This document shows, in pieces, positions 15,549 through 24,188 of a DNA stretch of 64,000 nucleotides. Under the pieces are notes generated by a model. It was not told the origin of the DNA and made no database searches. It saw nothing but the letters and a program-made list of their open reading frames with translations. Numbering within the stretch: position 1 is the stretch's first letter; the number at the start of each line of letters is the position of its first letter. Location of the stretch: the NCBI GenBank assembly GCA_027488815.1, contig JAIYAX010000006.1, positions 207,332 to 271,331 of the forward strand, in the 5' to 3' direction. Position numbers and translations under genes: made by a program. This DNA comes from Cytophagaceae bacterium (GTDB lineage Bacteria; Bacteroidota; Bacteroidia; Cytophagales; JAIYAX01).

Positions 15549-16407
15549 AATTAGGATTGGATTTTGAAAAATCGTTCTCGCTAAAAGCCGGGTTAAGGAT
15601 CAGGTCAAGATACTGGTATTCTTCAAAAAGGCCATGCTCATCATAGACTCGAAGAAGAGCCGGAAGCATATTCTCTTTTAAAATAACGATCTCCATCTTG
15701 CGGGCATAATCATTTGGGATCACCAAGGTCTTACCCGGGCTTAAATCGGTGTAGAAGCCTACATCAGGGTTGCGGTCAAGCACCATGTACTCGCCGATCA
15801 TATGCTGCCGGGCAACATCCCAGGCGGTTTCTCCTTGCTTAACGACATGCTTGTGAATGCCAAAATTGGGGTTGTCCAAATGGATCATATAGGCCGGTCG
15901 TCCTTGCCACAACACATCCGGTTTGCTTTGGATGATGTCAGCCAGCTGTTGATCATACTTTCTCATCAAATGCTCCAGAATTCCAACCACATAGGCATAG
16001 CCTGATTTGAAAAGATTGTGATGCTGATTTTGCAAAACCCTGGGGTGCATGGGTGGCAAGTAGATGTTGATCCAGGGGAAACCATTTGGGTTGATGATGC
16101 ATTTGTCATTGTGTTGACCTTCAGCAAAAATTACCTCGAGGCCTTTTTTAGGCGTCTCCTGGTAGAGGTAAGTTCGTAAAGGTGCAAGCGCCAGCTTCAC
16201 TTTGGAACGCTGTGTCAAAATCTGCCCTTTGATACGCTCCCTCTTCACCATCGTGTAGCTCAGTGATTTTACCTTCTTTGTCGCCTGAAACATTTGTCTT
16301 AGTATTCTTACAGCATCAGCATCGGTATCGGCCTTTGCTTGTGAGGCAGTCAATAAGATCAGCAACAGCCAAATAGAACCAGGTGAACATTTCAACCTTA
16401 CTTCCAT
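15529..16407 (-). CDS. Secreted DUF1571 protein with LysM-like domain
   Basis: From the ATG at 16407 the product has 292 residues with a signal peptide (MEVRLKCSPGSIWLLLILLT, cleavage after QAKA). Residues 30-180 match the DUF1571 pattern: outer-membrane-lipoprotein-carrier-like strands with LSYTMVKRERIKGQ. Residues 187-231 look like a LysM domain (HVVKQGETAWDVARQHM, then LSPGKTLVIP), inserted before the last strands. LysM suggests peptidoglycan binding. The longer frame from 16440 overlaps the ALDH stop and puts extra residues before the signal peptide, so 16407 is preferred. Its place in a kynurenine operon is unexplained. Confidence 0.75.
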   Translation of the reverse strand: MEVRLKCSPGSIWLLLILLTASQAKADTDADAVRILRQMFQATKKVKSLSYTMVKRERIKGQILTQRSKVKLALAPLRTYLYQETPKKGLEVIFAEGQHNDKCIINPNGFPWINIYLPPMHPRVLQNQHHNLFKSGYAYVVGILEHLMRKYDQQLADIIQSKPDVLWQGRPAYMIHLDNPNFGIHKHVVKQGETAWDVARQHMIGEYMVLDRNPDVGFYTDLSPGKTLVIPNDYARKMEIVILKENMLPALLRVYDEHGLFEEYQYLDLILNPAFSENDFSKSNPNYGFKKL

Positions 16408-16420
16408 GTGGAAAGCAGGC

Positions 16421-17860
16421 CTATAATTGTATGCAGACATTCTTCTCTTCGGTAAAAAAATGTAAAGCCTCGAAGCCCCCTTCTCGACCCACTCCTGATT
16501 GCTTTACTCCACCAAATGGTGTTCGTAAATCACGAACAAGCCAGCAATTGATCCATACAATGCCCGACTTAAGCCCGTGAGCTACACGGTGTGCTTTCCT
16601 TAAGTTCTCCGTCCAGATGGTGGCTGCCAATCCATATCGTGTCGCATTCGCCATATGTAACACTTCCTCTTCCGTATAAAATGGAGTAAGTGTCACAACC
16701 GGTCCGAAGATTTCTTCCATATTCGTTCGGCAATTATAAGCTAGTCCTTCAATGACGGTCGGTTGCATGAAATACCCATCTGCACATCTTCCTTCCAATG
16801 CTACTCGTTCTCCTCCAAACACAACCCTGCCTCCTTCGTCCTTTGCCAGTTGGACATAACTTAAGACTTTTTCCAAATGTGGTTTTGAGACCAGTGCCCC
16901 CAGTTTTACCCCATCTTCCATTGGGTCACCCACTTTCCAGCTTGCCAGGCCGGTTAAAAACTTCCGTTTAAAATCATCGTAAATGCTGCGTTCAACAAAT
17001 ATCCTTGACCCGCAAAGGCAAATTTGGCCCTGATTAGCAAAGGAAGATTGTAAAGAGGTGTGAACTGCCTTTTCAAGGTCACAGTCTGCAAAAATGATGT
17101 TGGGATTTTTACCACCCAGTTCAAGGGAGAGCTTTTTAAACATTGGTGCTGCTGTACGAGCCAAATGCTCTCCGGTTTTTGTACCACCGGTGAAGGATAT
17201 CACAGGCACATTTGGATGCTCAACAATGGCTTGGCCTACTTTTGGGCCTAATCCATGCACGATGTTAAGCACTCCAGCAGGCAAACCGGCCTCTATGCAC
17301 AGTTCTGAAAGCAAAAAGGCCGTCATGGGTGTCAGTTCCGATGGTTTGGCGACAACTGCATTTCCGGATGCAAGGGCAGGTGCAATTTTCCAGGTAAAGA
17401 GGTATAGAGGGAGGTTCCAGGGAGAAATACAACCTGCTACTCCTATCGGCTCTCGACGGGTGTAATTCAATACCTGAGCCTGTTGATGACTGGCGGTAGA
17501 GTCATGCAAAGCTGCTGTGGCGTAAAAACGAAGATTTTGAGAGGCCCTGGGGATATCGACTACTGAAGCCAGCTTGACAGGTTTTCCATTGTCTCTAGAC
17601 TCGGCTAGCGCAAGCTTTTCATGATTCTTCTCAATCAACCCCGCTACCTGCATCAATAGAGCAGAACGCTTCTCCGCAGTCATAGCAGCCCATGCAGGAG
17701 CGGCAGCCTGAGCTGCTTCTACCGCCTGAGCAACATCAAGCTCATCACTGTCAGGCACCAGACTATAGGCTTTACCGGTTGCTGGCTCCATGTTTTCTAA
17801 AAAATGACCCCCTGATGGCGCAATGAGCTTACCGTTGATGTAATTGAAAATTTTTTCCAT
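16421..17860 (-). CDS. Aldehyde dehydrogenase, aminomuconate-semialdehyde type
   Basis: This 479-residue NAD(P)-dependent aldehyde dehydrogenase has the general base E247 (SLELGGKNP), the catalytic cysteine C281 (NQGQICLCGS) and the late block EEIFGPVVTLTPF. The start (INGKLIAPSGGHF) and the segment RFYATAALHDS resemble 2-aminomuconate and 2-hydroxymuconate semialdehyde dehydrogenases (ALDH8 group), which oxidise a product of 3-hydroxyanthranilate ring cleavage. It is 2 bases from the M28 gene and in the same operon as kmo and kynU, which favours that role over a general aldehyde dehydrogenase. The dioxygenase and decarboxylase that would make its substrate are not in the window. Confidence 0.88.
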   Translation of the reverse strand: MEKIFNYINGKLIAPSGGHFLENMEPATGKAYSLVPDSDELDVAQAVEAAQAAAPAWAAMTAEKRSALLMQVAGLIEKNHEKLALAESRDNGKPVKLASVVDIPRASQNLRFYATAALHDSTASHQQAQVLNYTRREPIGVAGCISPWNLPLYLFTWKIAPALASGNAVVAKPSELTPMTAFLLSELCIEAGLPAGVLNIVHGLGPKVGQAIVEHPNVPVISFTGGTKTGEHLARTAAPMFKKLSLELGGKNPNIIFADCDLEKAVHTSLQSSFANQGQICLCGSRIFVERSIYDDFKRKFLTGLASWKVGDPMEDGVKLGALVSKPHLEKVLSYVQLAKDEGGRVVFGGERVALEGRCADGYFMQPTVIEGLAYNCRTNMEEIFGPVVTLTPFYTEEEVLHMANATRYGLAATIWTENLRKAHRVAHGLKSGIVWINCWLVRDLRTPFGGVKQSGVGREGGFEALHFFTEEKNVCIQL

Positions 17861-17862
17861 GG

Positions 17863-19224
17863 CTAGAGTTGGTCAAGGAGATAAATCATGGCTGCCATTG
17901 CCGCAGCACCTAGGCTTAGCTCACGGGAGTCAACAGCCTCAAACGTATCGGATGCGGCATGATGGTATTTGAAATACCGCTGGGAGTCAGGTACAAACCC
18001 GAGACAAATGGTTCCATTAGCTTTGAGTGGTGCTATATCAGAGCCTCCTCCACCCAGTGTAAACCAATCCGCTCCATAGGGGCTGAAAAATTGTCTCATG
18101 CCATTGAACTGGGCCATTTCTGTAGCATTTCGTACATCAAACGAAAAGCCTCTGGGGGTAAATCCACCCCTGTCACTTTCCAAAGCAAACCGATGCTTTT
18201 CGTTGTTCATCTGGGCCAACTCAGCATACTTTTTGCCGCCCCTCAAGCCATTTTCCTCATTCATAAACATGACTGCCCTGAGACGATGATTTGGCTTATA
18301 ACCTATGGCTTTCAACACTCTGATGGCCTCGATCGATTGTATGCATCCTGTTCCGTCGTCATGTGCTCCTTCACCTAAATCCCAGCTATCCAAATGTCCG
18401 CCAACTACAATCACCGGTCCGTCAGGCTTTCTGCCAAAGAGTTCACCTACCACATTGTAAGAGAGCACTTCTCCGGCTGAGCCGCAATCCATCTCCAGAT
18501 AAACATTCAAAGCAGGATCAAGGGCTAAGTTTTTACTAAGTTGCTCTGCGGCAAGGGTGCTGATAGAAGCTGCAGGAATTTTTTTAGTGGCACTGTCATA
18601 TCCCATTGATCCTGTATGCGGAAGGTCATCCACTTCGCTGGACATGCTACGAACCAAAACGGCCACCGCACCAAACTTAGCGGCTTCCATGGCTCCACCC
18701 CAGCGTTGCCCTACTGCTTTGCCATAGGCTGAAAATGTGCTGATTTCTTTGGGATCAAAGGCTCCGTTGAAGAACACAATTGATCCTTTGATTTTTGCCT
18801 GCCCTAGGGCATTGAGTTGCTCCAGACTTTTAACCTCGATTACTTTAGCCGAAATCCCGCTGGGTCCGGTACCAATTGATCCTCCCAAAGCGCAGGACTT
18901 CAGAGACATAGAGCCTAGTTTGGTGCTTGATACCAGTACGTTACAAACTTGACCCCTTTGCCATCGGGGGACCATTACTTCTTGCAACCAAACACTGTCA
19001 AAGCCATAATCCAGCATTTTCTGCCGGGTAAACTCAACTGCGGCAGCTGCGGCAGGGCTTCCGGATAGTCTGCCTCCAATTTGTTTGCAGAGCACCCTCA
19101 AATCGGCATAGGCCCGGCCGCTATCGAGTGTGTAATCATAAATCTTTTTAACAGCTGCTTCCTTATCCTGTGCAGCGGAAAAAAAACTTAAACTCATCAA
19201 AAGCATCAAGGCAAGCCTTCTCAT
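17863..19224 (-). CDS. Secreted M28 metallopeptidase (carboxypeptidase Q-like)
   Basis: The 453-residue product has a signal peptide (MRRLALMLLMSLSFFSAAQ). A protease-associated domain sits at about residues 110-240, inserted before the catalytic core. The two-zinc site is visible: H277 and D279 (GGHLDSWDLGEG), D289 or D290 (AHDDGTGC), E323/E324 (MNEENGLRGG), and the late histidine in YHHAASDTFE. M28 enzymes remove amino acids from peptides outside the cytoplasm. Its stop precedes the ALDH by 2 bases and its start overlaps the kmo stop (ATGA), so it is translationally coupled into the kynurenine operon. It might supply tryptophan-containing amino acids, but that is inference. Confidence 0.92.
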   Translation of the reverse strand: MRRLALMLLMSLSFFSAAQDKEAAVKKIYDYTLDSGRAYADLRVLCKQIGGRLSGSPAAAAAVEFTRQKMLDYGFDSVWLQEVMVPRWQRGQVCNVLVSSTKLGSMSLKSCALGGSIGTGPSGISAKVIEVKSLEQLNALGQAKIKGSIVFFNGAFDPKEISTFSAYGKAVGQRWGGAMEAAKFGAVAVLVRSMSSEVDDLPHTGSMGYDSATKKIPAASISTLAAEQLSKNLALDPALNVYLEMDCGSAGEVLSYNVVGELFGRKPDGPVIVVGGHLDSWDLGEGAHDDGTGCIQSIEAIRVLKAIGYKPNHRLRAVMFMNEENGLRGGKKYAELAQMNNEKHRFALESDRGGFTPRGFSFDVRNATEMAQFNGMRQFFSPYGADWFTLGGGGSDIAPLKANGTICLGFVPDSQRYFKYHHAASDTFEAVDSRELSLGAAAMAAMIYLLDQL

Positions 19225-20594
19225 ACCTGACTATTCTGCGTTTTCACATCGGCCATGATCTGCCAGGCCATTTGGTCAATATCTTTTTCGGTCACGTTTT
19301 TTATATTGCCAAGAGTGTCCATGTACCGGTCAAAAAGTCGGTCATGCTCCTGACCTTTGCGCAAAGCGGTAGAATAAGGTATGTCATCCCGGAAGGTAAC
19401 CATCGTATATAGTGGGATCCAATCCTCCCCGAACAACTCATTCATTCGGGCTTCTATTTTTTTCCGAAGTAAAAAACGCTCATCAGCCACCAAATCACGC
19501 ATTTCTATAAAGTTCCTGAGGGCAAGTTCCGCAATGGCATCAGCGTTGGGTTTTCGCTGCTTTTGAAAAATCTCAAAGAGTTCATTCATCGGCAGCCCTT
19601 TTTCCAGCAGTTCATCAAACTCACGGCAGTCTTCAAATCCACAATTCATCCCTTGTCCGTAAAAAGGCACAATTGCATGTGCTGCATCACCCATCAGCAG
19701 GACATTTCCTTTCGCCCATGGGAAGCACTTCACTGTGACCAGTGAGCTGCTAGGGTTCTGCTTAAACTCATGAAGCAAGTCCGGCATTAAGCGGAGGGCA
19801 TCAGGAAAGTACTGATCAAAAAAGCCTAAGATTTGCTGATCACTTTTCAGACTTGAAAAGGAAGGCTCTCCTTCAAATGGGAAAAACAACGTGCAAGTGA
19901 AGGTTTTGTCCGGGTTGGGCAAGGCAATCATCATAAAGTGCCCTCTCGGCCAGATGTGCAGGGCATTGACTTCCTCCATGGCAAAATCGCCGGATACAGT
20001 CGGAGGAATTGTTAACTCCTTGTAGCCATGTGCAATATAAAATTGCTGATAATCAAATCGGTCAGACTTCTGAAAAGCCGATCTCAAGGCTGAAAAAGCG
20101 CCGTCTGTTCCAATAATTTTCTCTGCCTGAATGGCCTGGATGGCCTGGCCGTTGATCTCCACTGAAAGGGTGTTTGCATTCAGATCAACTTCCTGACATC
20201 TGGAGTCAAAATGAATTTGAACTCCATGTTTTTCGGCCAGATCCATCAGTAGCATGTTTAGTCCAGACCTTGACACCGAATAAATGGCCTGGCCAGCTGT
20301 TCCATAAGGTTGGTAAGTCAATTTGCCCTGCGTATCGTGCATCATTCGCCCATACATGGGTATCGCAATTTTTTTTACCTCTTCAGCGATGCCGGCTTTT
20401 TCGAGCCCTCTCCATCCACGTTCACTAAGTGCAAGGTTAATGGATCGGCCAGCCCCTGCGCCTCCATTTCTCATATCGGGTCTCCGCTCATATATCGTAA
20501 CCTTAAAGCCCCGCCTGGCCAGGAAGATGCTAAGTAATGAGCCGACAAGTCCTGCTCCAAGAAGGGTAATGGTATTATTGTGATTGGATTGCAT
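19221..20594 (-). CDS. kmo: Kynurenine 3-monooxygenase
   Basis: This 457-residue FAD-dependent hydroxylase converts L-kynurenine to 3-hydroxykynurenine with NADPH and oxygen. The N-terminal FAD motif GAGLVGSLLSIFLARRG (residues 13-29) and the block GDAAHAIVPFYGQGMNCGFE are typical of KMO. The C-terminal region has the hydrophobic helices seen in KMO rather than in phenol hydroxylases (MAWQIMADVKTQ is the very end). It is one base from kynU and overlaps the M28 gene by 4. Together with kynureninase it gives 3-hydroxyanthranilate, the precursor of quinolinate (NAD) or of aminomuconate degradation. Confidence 0.95.
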   Translation of the reverse strand: MQSNHNNTITLLGAGLVGSLLSIFLARRGFKVTIYERRPDMRNGGAGAGRSINLALSERGWRGLEKAGIAEEVKKIAIPMYGRMMHDTQGKLTYQPYGTAGQAIYSVSRSGLNMLLMDLAEKHGVQIHFDSRCQEVDLNANTLSVEINGQAIQAIQAEKIIGTDGAFSALRSAFQKSDRFDYQQFYIAHGYKELTIPPTVSGDFAMEEVNALHIWPRGHFMMIALPNPDKTFTCTLFFPFEGEPSFSSLKSDQQILGFFDQYFPDALRLMPDLLHEFKQNPSSSLVTVKCFPWAKGNVLLMGDAAHAIVPFYGQGMNCGFEDCREFDELLEKGLPMNELFEIFQKQRKPNADAIAELALRNFIEMRDLVADERFLLRKKIEARMNELFGEDWIPLYTMVTFRDDIPYSTALRKGQEHDRLFDRYMDTLGNIKNVTEKDIDQMAWQIMADVKTQNSQV

Positions 20595-20595
20595 G

Positions 20596-21864
20596 CTATA
20601 AGGATCGCTCTAAATGACGGGCAAAATTCCAGACCTCTTCAAACGTGTTGTACATAGGCACCGGTGCAATACGGATCACATCCGGCTCACGCCAGTCAGC
20701 CACTATACCTGCCTGCTGTAGAGATGAAAAAATTCGTTTCCCATCCTTTTTGAAAATCAGAGAAAGCTGACAGCCTCTTTCTGCTGTATTCGTTGGTGTG
20801 ATGATCTGAATAGGATGGTTATTTCTCTGATTGATCTGATCGATGCAGGCTTGAGCAAATGCCGTTAGTGAAAGGCTCTTTTCCCTTAGTGCCGTCATCC
20901 CTACCTGGTCAAACAGTTCCAAAGCGGCAAGATGTGCAGCCATGGGCAGAATTTGAGCGTTTGACAGTTGCCATCCCTCAGCTGTCGGCATGGGTTTAAA
21001 ACCCTTTCTCATTAAAAAGCGTTCCCGCTCATCATGGCCCCACCAACCCCCAAATCTTGGCAAACTGGTATTCTGGGCATTCCTTTCATGAATAAATACT
21101 CCGGAACTTCCACCCGGCCCTGAATTCAGGTATTTGTAACTACACCAGCAAGCAAAATCAACGTCCCACTCATGGAGGCTTAAAACTACATTCCCAACTG
21201 CATGAGCCAGGTCAAAGCCAACTTTAATTCCATACTTACGGGCAGTGGAAGAGATGGCTTTCAGATCAAAAAACTGCCCGGTGTAATAGTTGACTCCTCC
21301 CATCAGGACCAACGCTGTTTCTTCAGCGTGTTCTTCTATTTTCTGAAGGATATCCTCTGTTCTTAAGGTATGTTCACCCGGTCTGGGCTCCAGCTCGATG
21401 ATGGCTTCTTCAGGTTCCATGCCCTGAAGTCTAACTTGCGTTTCTACAGCATACTGATCTGATGGAAAGGCACCGGCTTCCATGATAATTTTGTATTGAC
21501 GGCCAGTGGGACGGTAAAAGGTCACCATCAGCAAGTGCAGATTGACGGTGAGGTTGTTCATCACGACAACCTCTTGAGGCAATGCCCCTACCAATCTGGA
21601 TATGGGTGCTGCAAACTGTTTATGGTAATCGAACCAGGGTCTCTTTCCATGAAAATGGCCCTCTACTCCTAACTCCGCCCAATCCGCCAGCTCTTGAAGC
21701 ACATACTCCTGAGCCTTGAGTGGTTGAAGCCCAAGAGAGTTGCCACAAAAGTAGATCAGCTCTTTCCCCTCCCGACCGGGAATAAGATAGTCGCCTCTTC
21801 GGGTAGCAGCTGAAAACTGCAAGTCAAGAGCCCTTGCCCCTTCCAAACTTAAATCAACCTTCAT
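20596..21864 (-). CDS. kynU: Kynureninase
   Basis: This 422-residue PLP enzyme cleaves kynurenine or 3-hydroxykynurenine to anthranilate or 3-hydroxyanthranilate and alanine. The PLP lysine is K244 (CSYKYLNSGPGG), D218 (GFDLAHAVGN) fits the pyridine-nitrogen contact, and the N-terminal FCGNSLGLQP and GHFHGKRPWFDYH are family signatures. The ATG at 21864 is preferred over the upstream TTG at 21873. It lies one base before kmo and 30 bases after the NadR-like gene on the same strand, so transcription likely comes from further upstream. Confidence 0.96.
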   Translation of the reverse strand: MKVDLSLEGARALDLQFSAATRRGDYLIPGREGKELIYFCGNSLGLQPLKAQEYVLQELADWAELGVEGHFHGKRPWFDYHKQFAAPISRLVGALPQEVVVMNNLTVNLHLLMVTFYRPTGRQYKIIMEAGAFPSDQYAVETQVRLQGMEPEEAIIELEPRPGEHTLRTEDILQKIEEHAEETALVLMGGVNYYTGQFFDLKAISSTARKYGIKVGFDLAHAVGNVVLSLHEWDVDFACWCSYKYLNSGPGGSSGVFIHERNAQNTSLPRFGGWWGHDERERFLMRKGFKPMPTAEGWQLSNAQILPMAAHLAALELFDQVGMTALREKSLSLTAFAQACIDQINQRNNHPIQIITPTNTAERGCQLSLIFKKDGKRIFSSLQQAGIVADWREPDVIRIAPVPMYNTFEEVWNFARHLERSL

Positions 21865-21894
21865 CAACACCAAAAGTACAAAAATACAGTACTG

Positions 21895-22464
21895 TCAATT
21901 GGCAAGTTTATCTTGACTCAAGAGATAAGTATCAATTGCCTCAATGGATTGCTCCAACCGGCCTTTAAAGTCTTCCCCTTTGATCTCAACATAAGGAGCT
22001 TTGCAAAGCAGTGCCTCTTTCCGATACCAGCTCATGAAAAAATCTCTCAAATGAGGGTGCTCTCTGAGTGGATCATGCTCCCAAGGGATGTCTGTATTGG
22101 TGAGTAAATGAAAGTCAAAGGAATATTGGTTCAAGGCTTCTTCAAGCTTAGGCCCAATTGACCCGTAGGAATGAAGCGACCAAATTTTTATGACCAGCAC
22201 TGTAGTATCGCAAATCATCAATTGATTGGCCATAGCGAATGCTTTTTGCTCGGCCATTAGTTGGCCTGATGTAATCCGCTCCAGATCTTCCTGAGTATAG
22301 CGGGGTCCGTTCTTTTCCAAATACACTCTTGCATACTCCTGTACCCAGCACGTATGGTAATGTAGAGCTAAGGCTTCTGTGAGCTTTGACTTGCCTGTAC
22401 TTTCCGGACCTATGACCCCAATTCGGAAGATTCTGTTTTGATGATGATGTTCCAGTCCCGCCAT
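21895..22464 (-). CDS. NadR-like ribosylnicotinamide kinase domain protein
   Basis: The 189-residue product has a P-loop GPESTGKS at residues 19-26 and matches the ribosylnicotinamide kinase half of NadR (VQEYARVYLEKNG, SGQLMAEQKAF, LICDTTVLVIKIW). It would phosphorylate nicotinamide riboside to NMN. There is no nucleotidyltransferase half. The start at 22464 overlaps the pnuC coding region by 55 bases, a deep overlap. No ATG lies closer to the P-loop, so this start is kept. Pairing with the PnuC transporter gene supports the assignment: PnuC channels the riboside and the kinase traps it inside as NMN. Confidence 0.85.
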   Translation of the reverse strand: MAGLEHHHQNRIFRIGVIGPESTGKSKLTEALALHYHTCWVQEYARVYLEKNGPRYTQEDLERITSGQLMAEQKAFAMANQLMICDTTVLVIKIWSLHSYGSIGPKLEEALNQYSFDFHLLTNTDIPWEHDPLREHPHLRDFFMSWYRKEALLCKAPYVEIKGEDFKGRLEQSIEAIDTYLLSQDKLAN

Positions 22465-22994
22465 CCTTTATATGCTAGGAGGGTGTAAATAAAGAACAAT
22501 AGTGCAAATCCATACAATTCTTTGTGAAGGTATAGCAATATGGAAGCACTGTCAATCAGGATCCAGAACAACCAATTCTGGATAACACGCTTTACCATGA
22601 GTGCTGTTGCCAGCAAGCTTCCTGCCGCTAACATGCTGTCGAAATAGGGAGTATCATGAAGAGTATATCGGTCAAACAAAAAGCCTAACAATAGGCCCAG
22701 CAAGGCAAAAAAACCTATAAATGGAAGTAATCTTTTTACAGAAACGGCCTGTATAGGTATTCGATTGAGGGACTGTTTCCATGAAGCCCATTGAACCCAT
22801 CCCCAAATGGCCGCAGCCAGATAGTAAGCCTGAAGAGCCATTTCAGCAAAAAGACCGGCTTTCAAATAGACCCAAGCTGTAAGCAGTACTGCCAAAATAG
22901 ATATTGGCCAACACCAGATGACCCTTTTCACTGTAAGCCATACCGCCAGCAAGCTGAAGAAGACAGCAGAGTACTCTAAAACAATATGGAGCAT
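22410..22994 (-). CDS. pnuC: Nicotinamide riboside transporter PnuC
   Basis: This is a 194-residue membrane protein with about seven hydrophobic segments and the PnuC pattern. LFAEMALQAYYLAAAIWGWV carries aromatic residues that line the substrate path, with GWVQW following, and the late segment WLFWILIDSASILLYLHKEL is also characteristic. PnuC lets nicotinamide riboside cross the inner membrane, with uptake driven by phosphorylation in the cytoplasm. The following gene supplies that kinase. It overlaps the stop of the PagL-like gene by 19 bases and the kinase gene by 55, so the three are coupled. Confidence 0.92.
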   Translation of the reverse strand: MLHIVLEYSAVFFSLLAVWLTVKRVIWCWPISILAVLLTAWVYLKAGLFAEMALQAYYLAAAIWGWVQWASWKQSLNRIPIQAVSVKRLLPFIGFFALLGLLLGFLFDRYTLHDTPYFDSMLAAGSLLATALMVKRVIQNWLFWILIDSASILLYLHKELYGFALLFFIYTLLAYKGWRDWNIIIKTESSELGS

Positions 22995-24079
22995 CGAAGA
23001 TCAGCAAAGTCGGCCACAGATCGATGTGCCCTAAGACTGACAGATAATTGCAGGAACTTAAAAGGCCGGTATCCAAGCTGATACCGTTGATAAACCGGGT
23101 CAATAAATGGATTGCGCTGCCAGACATAAACTCCCATAGCTAATCCCAGACTGAACTTGCCTGCCATTAGGTACTCGCCGACGTGCACACCTGCATGATG
23201 AGGGCTAAGGCTCCATCCTTCTTTTTGCGCTTGGGCACTTCGTTTTTCATCGGCTACCCATTCAACTCCTCCCCTCATCTCTGCTAAAAAACCATGCCTC
23301 CAGTGAACAGCTGCATCAAGGCCATAGACAGGAAGTCTTTTCTCATAAATATCTCCGGTTGCCCTTGACGTGTAAAGTAAACTCAATGCCCATGTGATTG
23401 GCTTCTCATTTTTCCAGGACCTTCTTCTTTCATACTGGAGGAATTCTGGTGCCGGGTTTAACATGTGCTGCAAACCTACCTGTATGGCCGGGTAATTCAT
23501 CCCTTTGTTAGGTTCCTTCAGACCACCATTGGAAATATGGTTATAAAACACACCTACCGTGACAGAACTGCGTTGGCTGATGCGTAAGCCCATAGAAAGC
23601 CCGACTTGCATCAACAAACTGAGCCTTGAGCTGAAAAACAAATTATCCGGGTTGGAAATGGAGTCGTAAACCGCCGATAAATAAACAGGACCGGTAGCCA
23701 GCCGAAAGCCCCAAAACAGTTTACGATGAAAGCCAAAATAGGGCTCAACAAAGCCCATCAATGAGCTGCCTGTCCCGAGCAATTGTCTGTTTCGGTAATG
23801 GTGAAAACCTCCAATCAATCCGGTTTTGGGAGTGCAATAGCATGCTTCCCAGGCTTTTTGGCTGGTGTGAAGTCTGGAGTAAGACAGTTGAAATAGCAGA
23901 GGATAATAACTACTGATGGAAGCAATGGCAGTAGAATGAGGTATGATAAACGAAAGTCCAGACTCTAAGCCCAGCAGGGGAGTTGAGCTTGAGGCCTTTT
24001 TTACCGAATCGGTTTGTGCCTGAAGGGTTGAACTCATCAGGAGGCTCAGAAGCGATAGAATCAAATAAATCCTGCCCAT
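22976..24079 (-). CDS. PagL-like lipid A deacylase (acyloxyacyl hydrolase family)
   Basis: From the ATG at 24079 the product has 367 residues with a signal peptide (MGRIYLILSLLSLLMSSTLQ, cleavage after AQ). The mature part is a beta-barrel. The block FYNHISNGGLKEPNKGMN (H181, S183) corresponds to the His-x-Ser active site of the PagL lipid A 3-O-deacylase family. Family members sit in the outer membrane and trim lipid A. This protein is about twice the length of PagL, with an added C-terminal region of about 160 residues. It appears to be the first gene of the long NAD/kynurenine operon and diverges from guaB. Deacylase activity is inferred from the motif. Confidence 0.75.
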   Translation of the reverse strand: MGRIYLILSLLSLLMSSTLQAQTDSVKKASSSTPLLGLESGLSFIIPHSTAIASISSYYPLLFQLSYSRLHTSQKAWEACYCTPKTGLIGGFHHYRNRQLLGTGSSLMGFVEPYFGFHRKLFWGFRLATGPVYLSAVYDSISNPDNLFFSSRLSLLMQVGLSMGLRISQRSSVTVGVFYNHISNGGLKEPNKGMNYPAIQVGLQHMLNPAPEFLQYERRRSWKNEKPITWALSLLYTSRATGDIYEKRLPVYGLDAAVHWRHGFLAEMRGGVEWVADEKRSAQAQKEGWSLSPHHAGVHVGEYLMAGKFSLGLAMGVYVWQRNPFIDPVYQRYQLGYRPFKFLQLSVSLRAHRSVADFADLRCSILF

Positions 24080-24130
24080 TGAAGGCCCTAGTGTCAAATT
24101 CTTGAAATCCAGATGCAATATAAAACCAGG

Positions 24131-24161
24131 TTTTCTAATGTGGGTTTAAACGCTAATTTTG
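24131..24161 (+). promoter_or_regulatory. Candidate guaB promoter
   Basis: TTTT at 24131-24134 and TAATTTTG at 24154-24161 are 19 bases apart. The downstream element matches TAnnTTTG exactly; the upstream element is a looser match to TTTG. The guaB ATG at 24189 follows by 27 bases, giving a short leader. It lies in the 109-base gap between the two divergent operons. Confidence 0.5.
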
Positions 24162-24188
24162 TGCGGCAAATAACAACTCCTATTTGCC

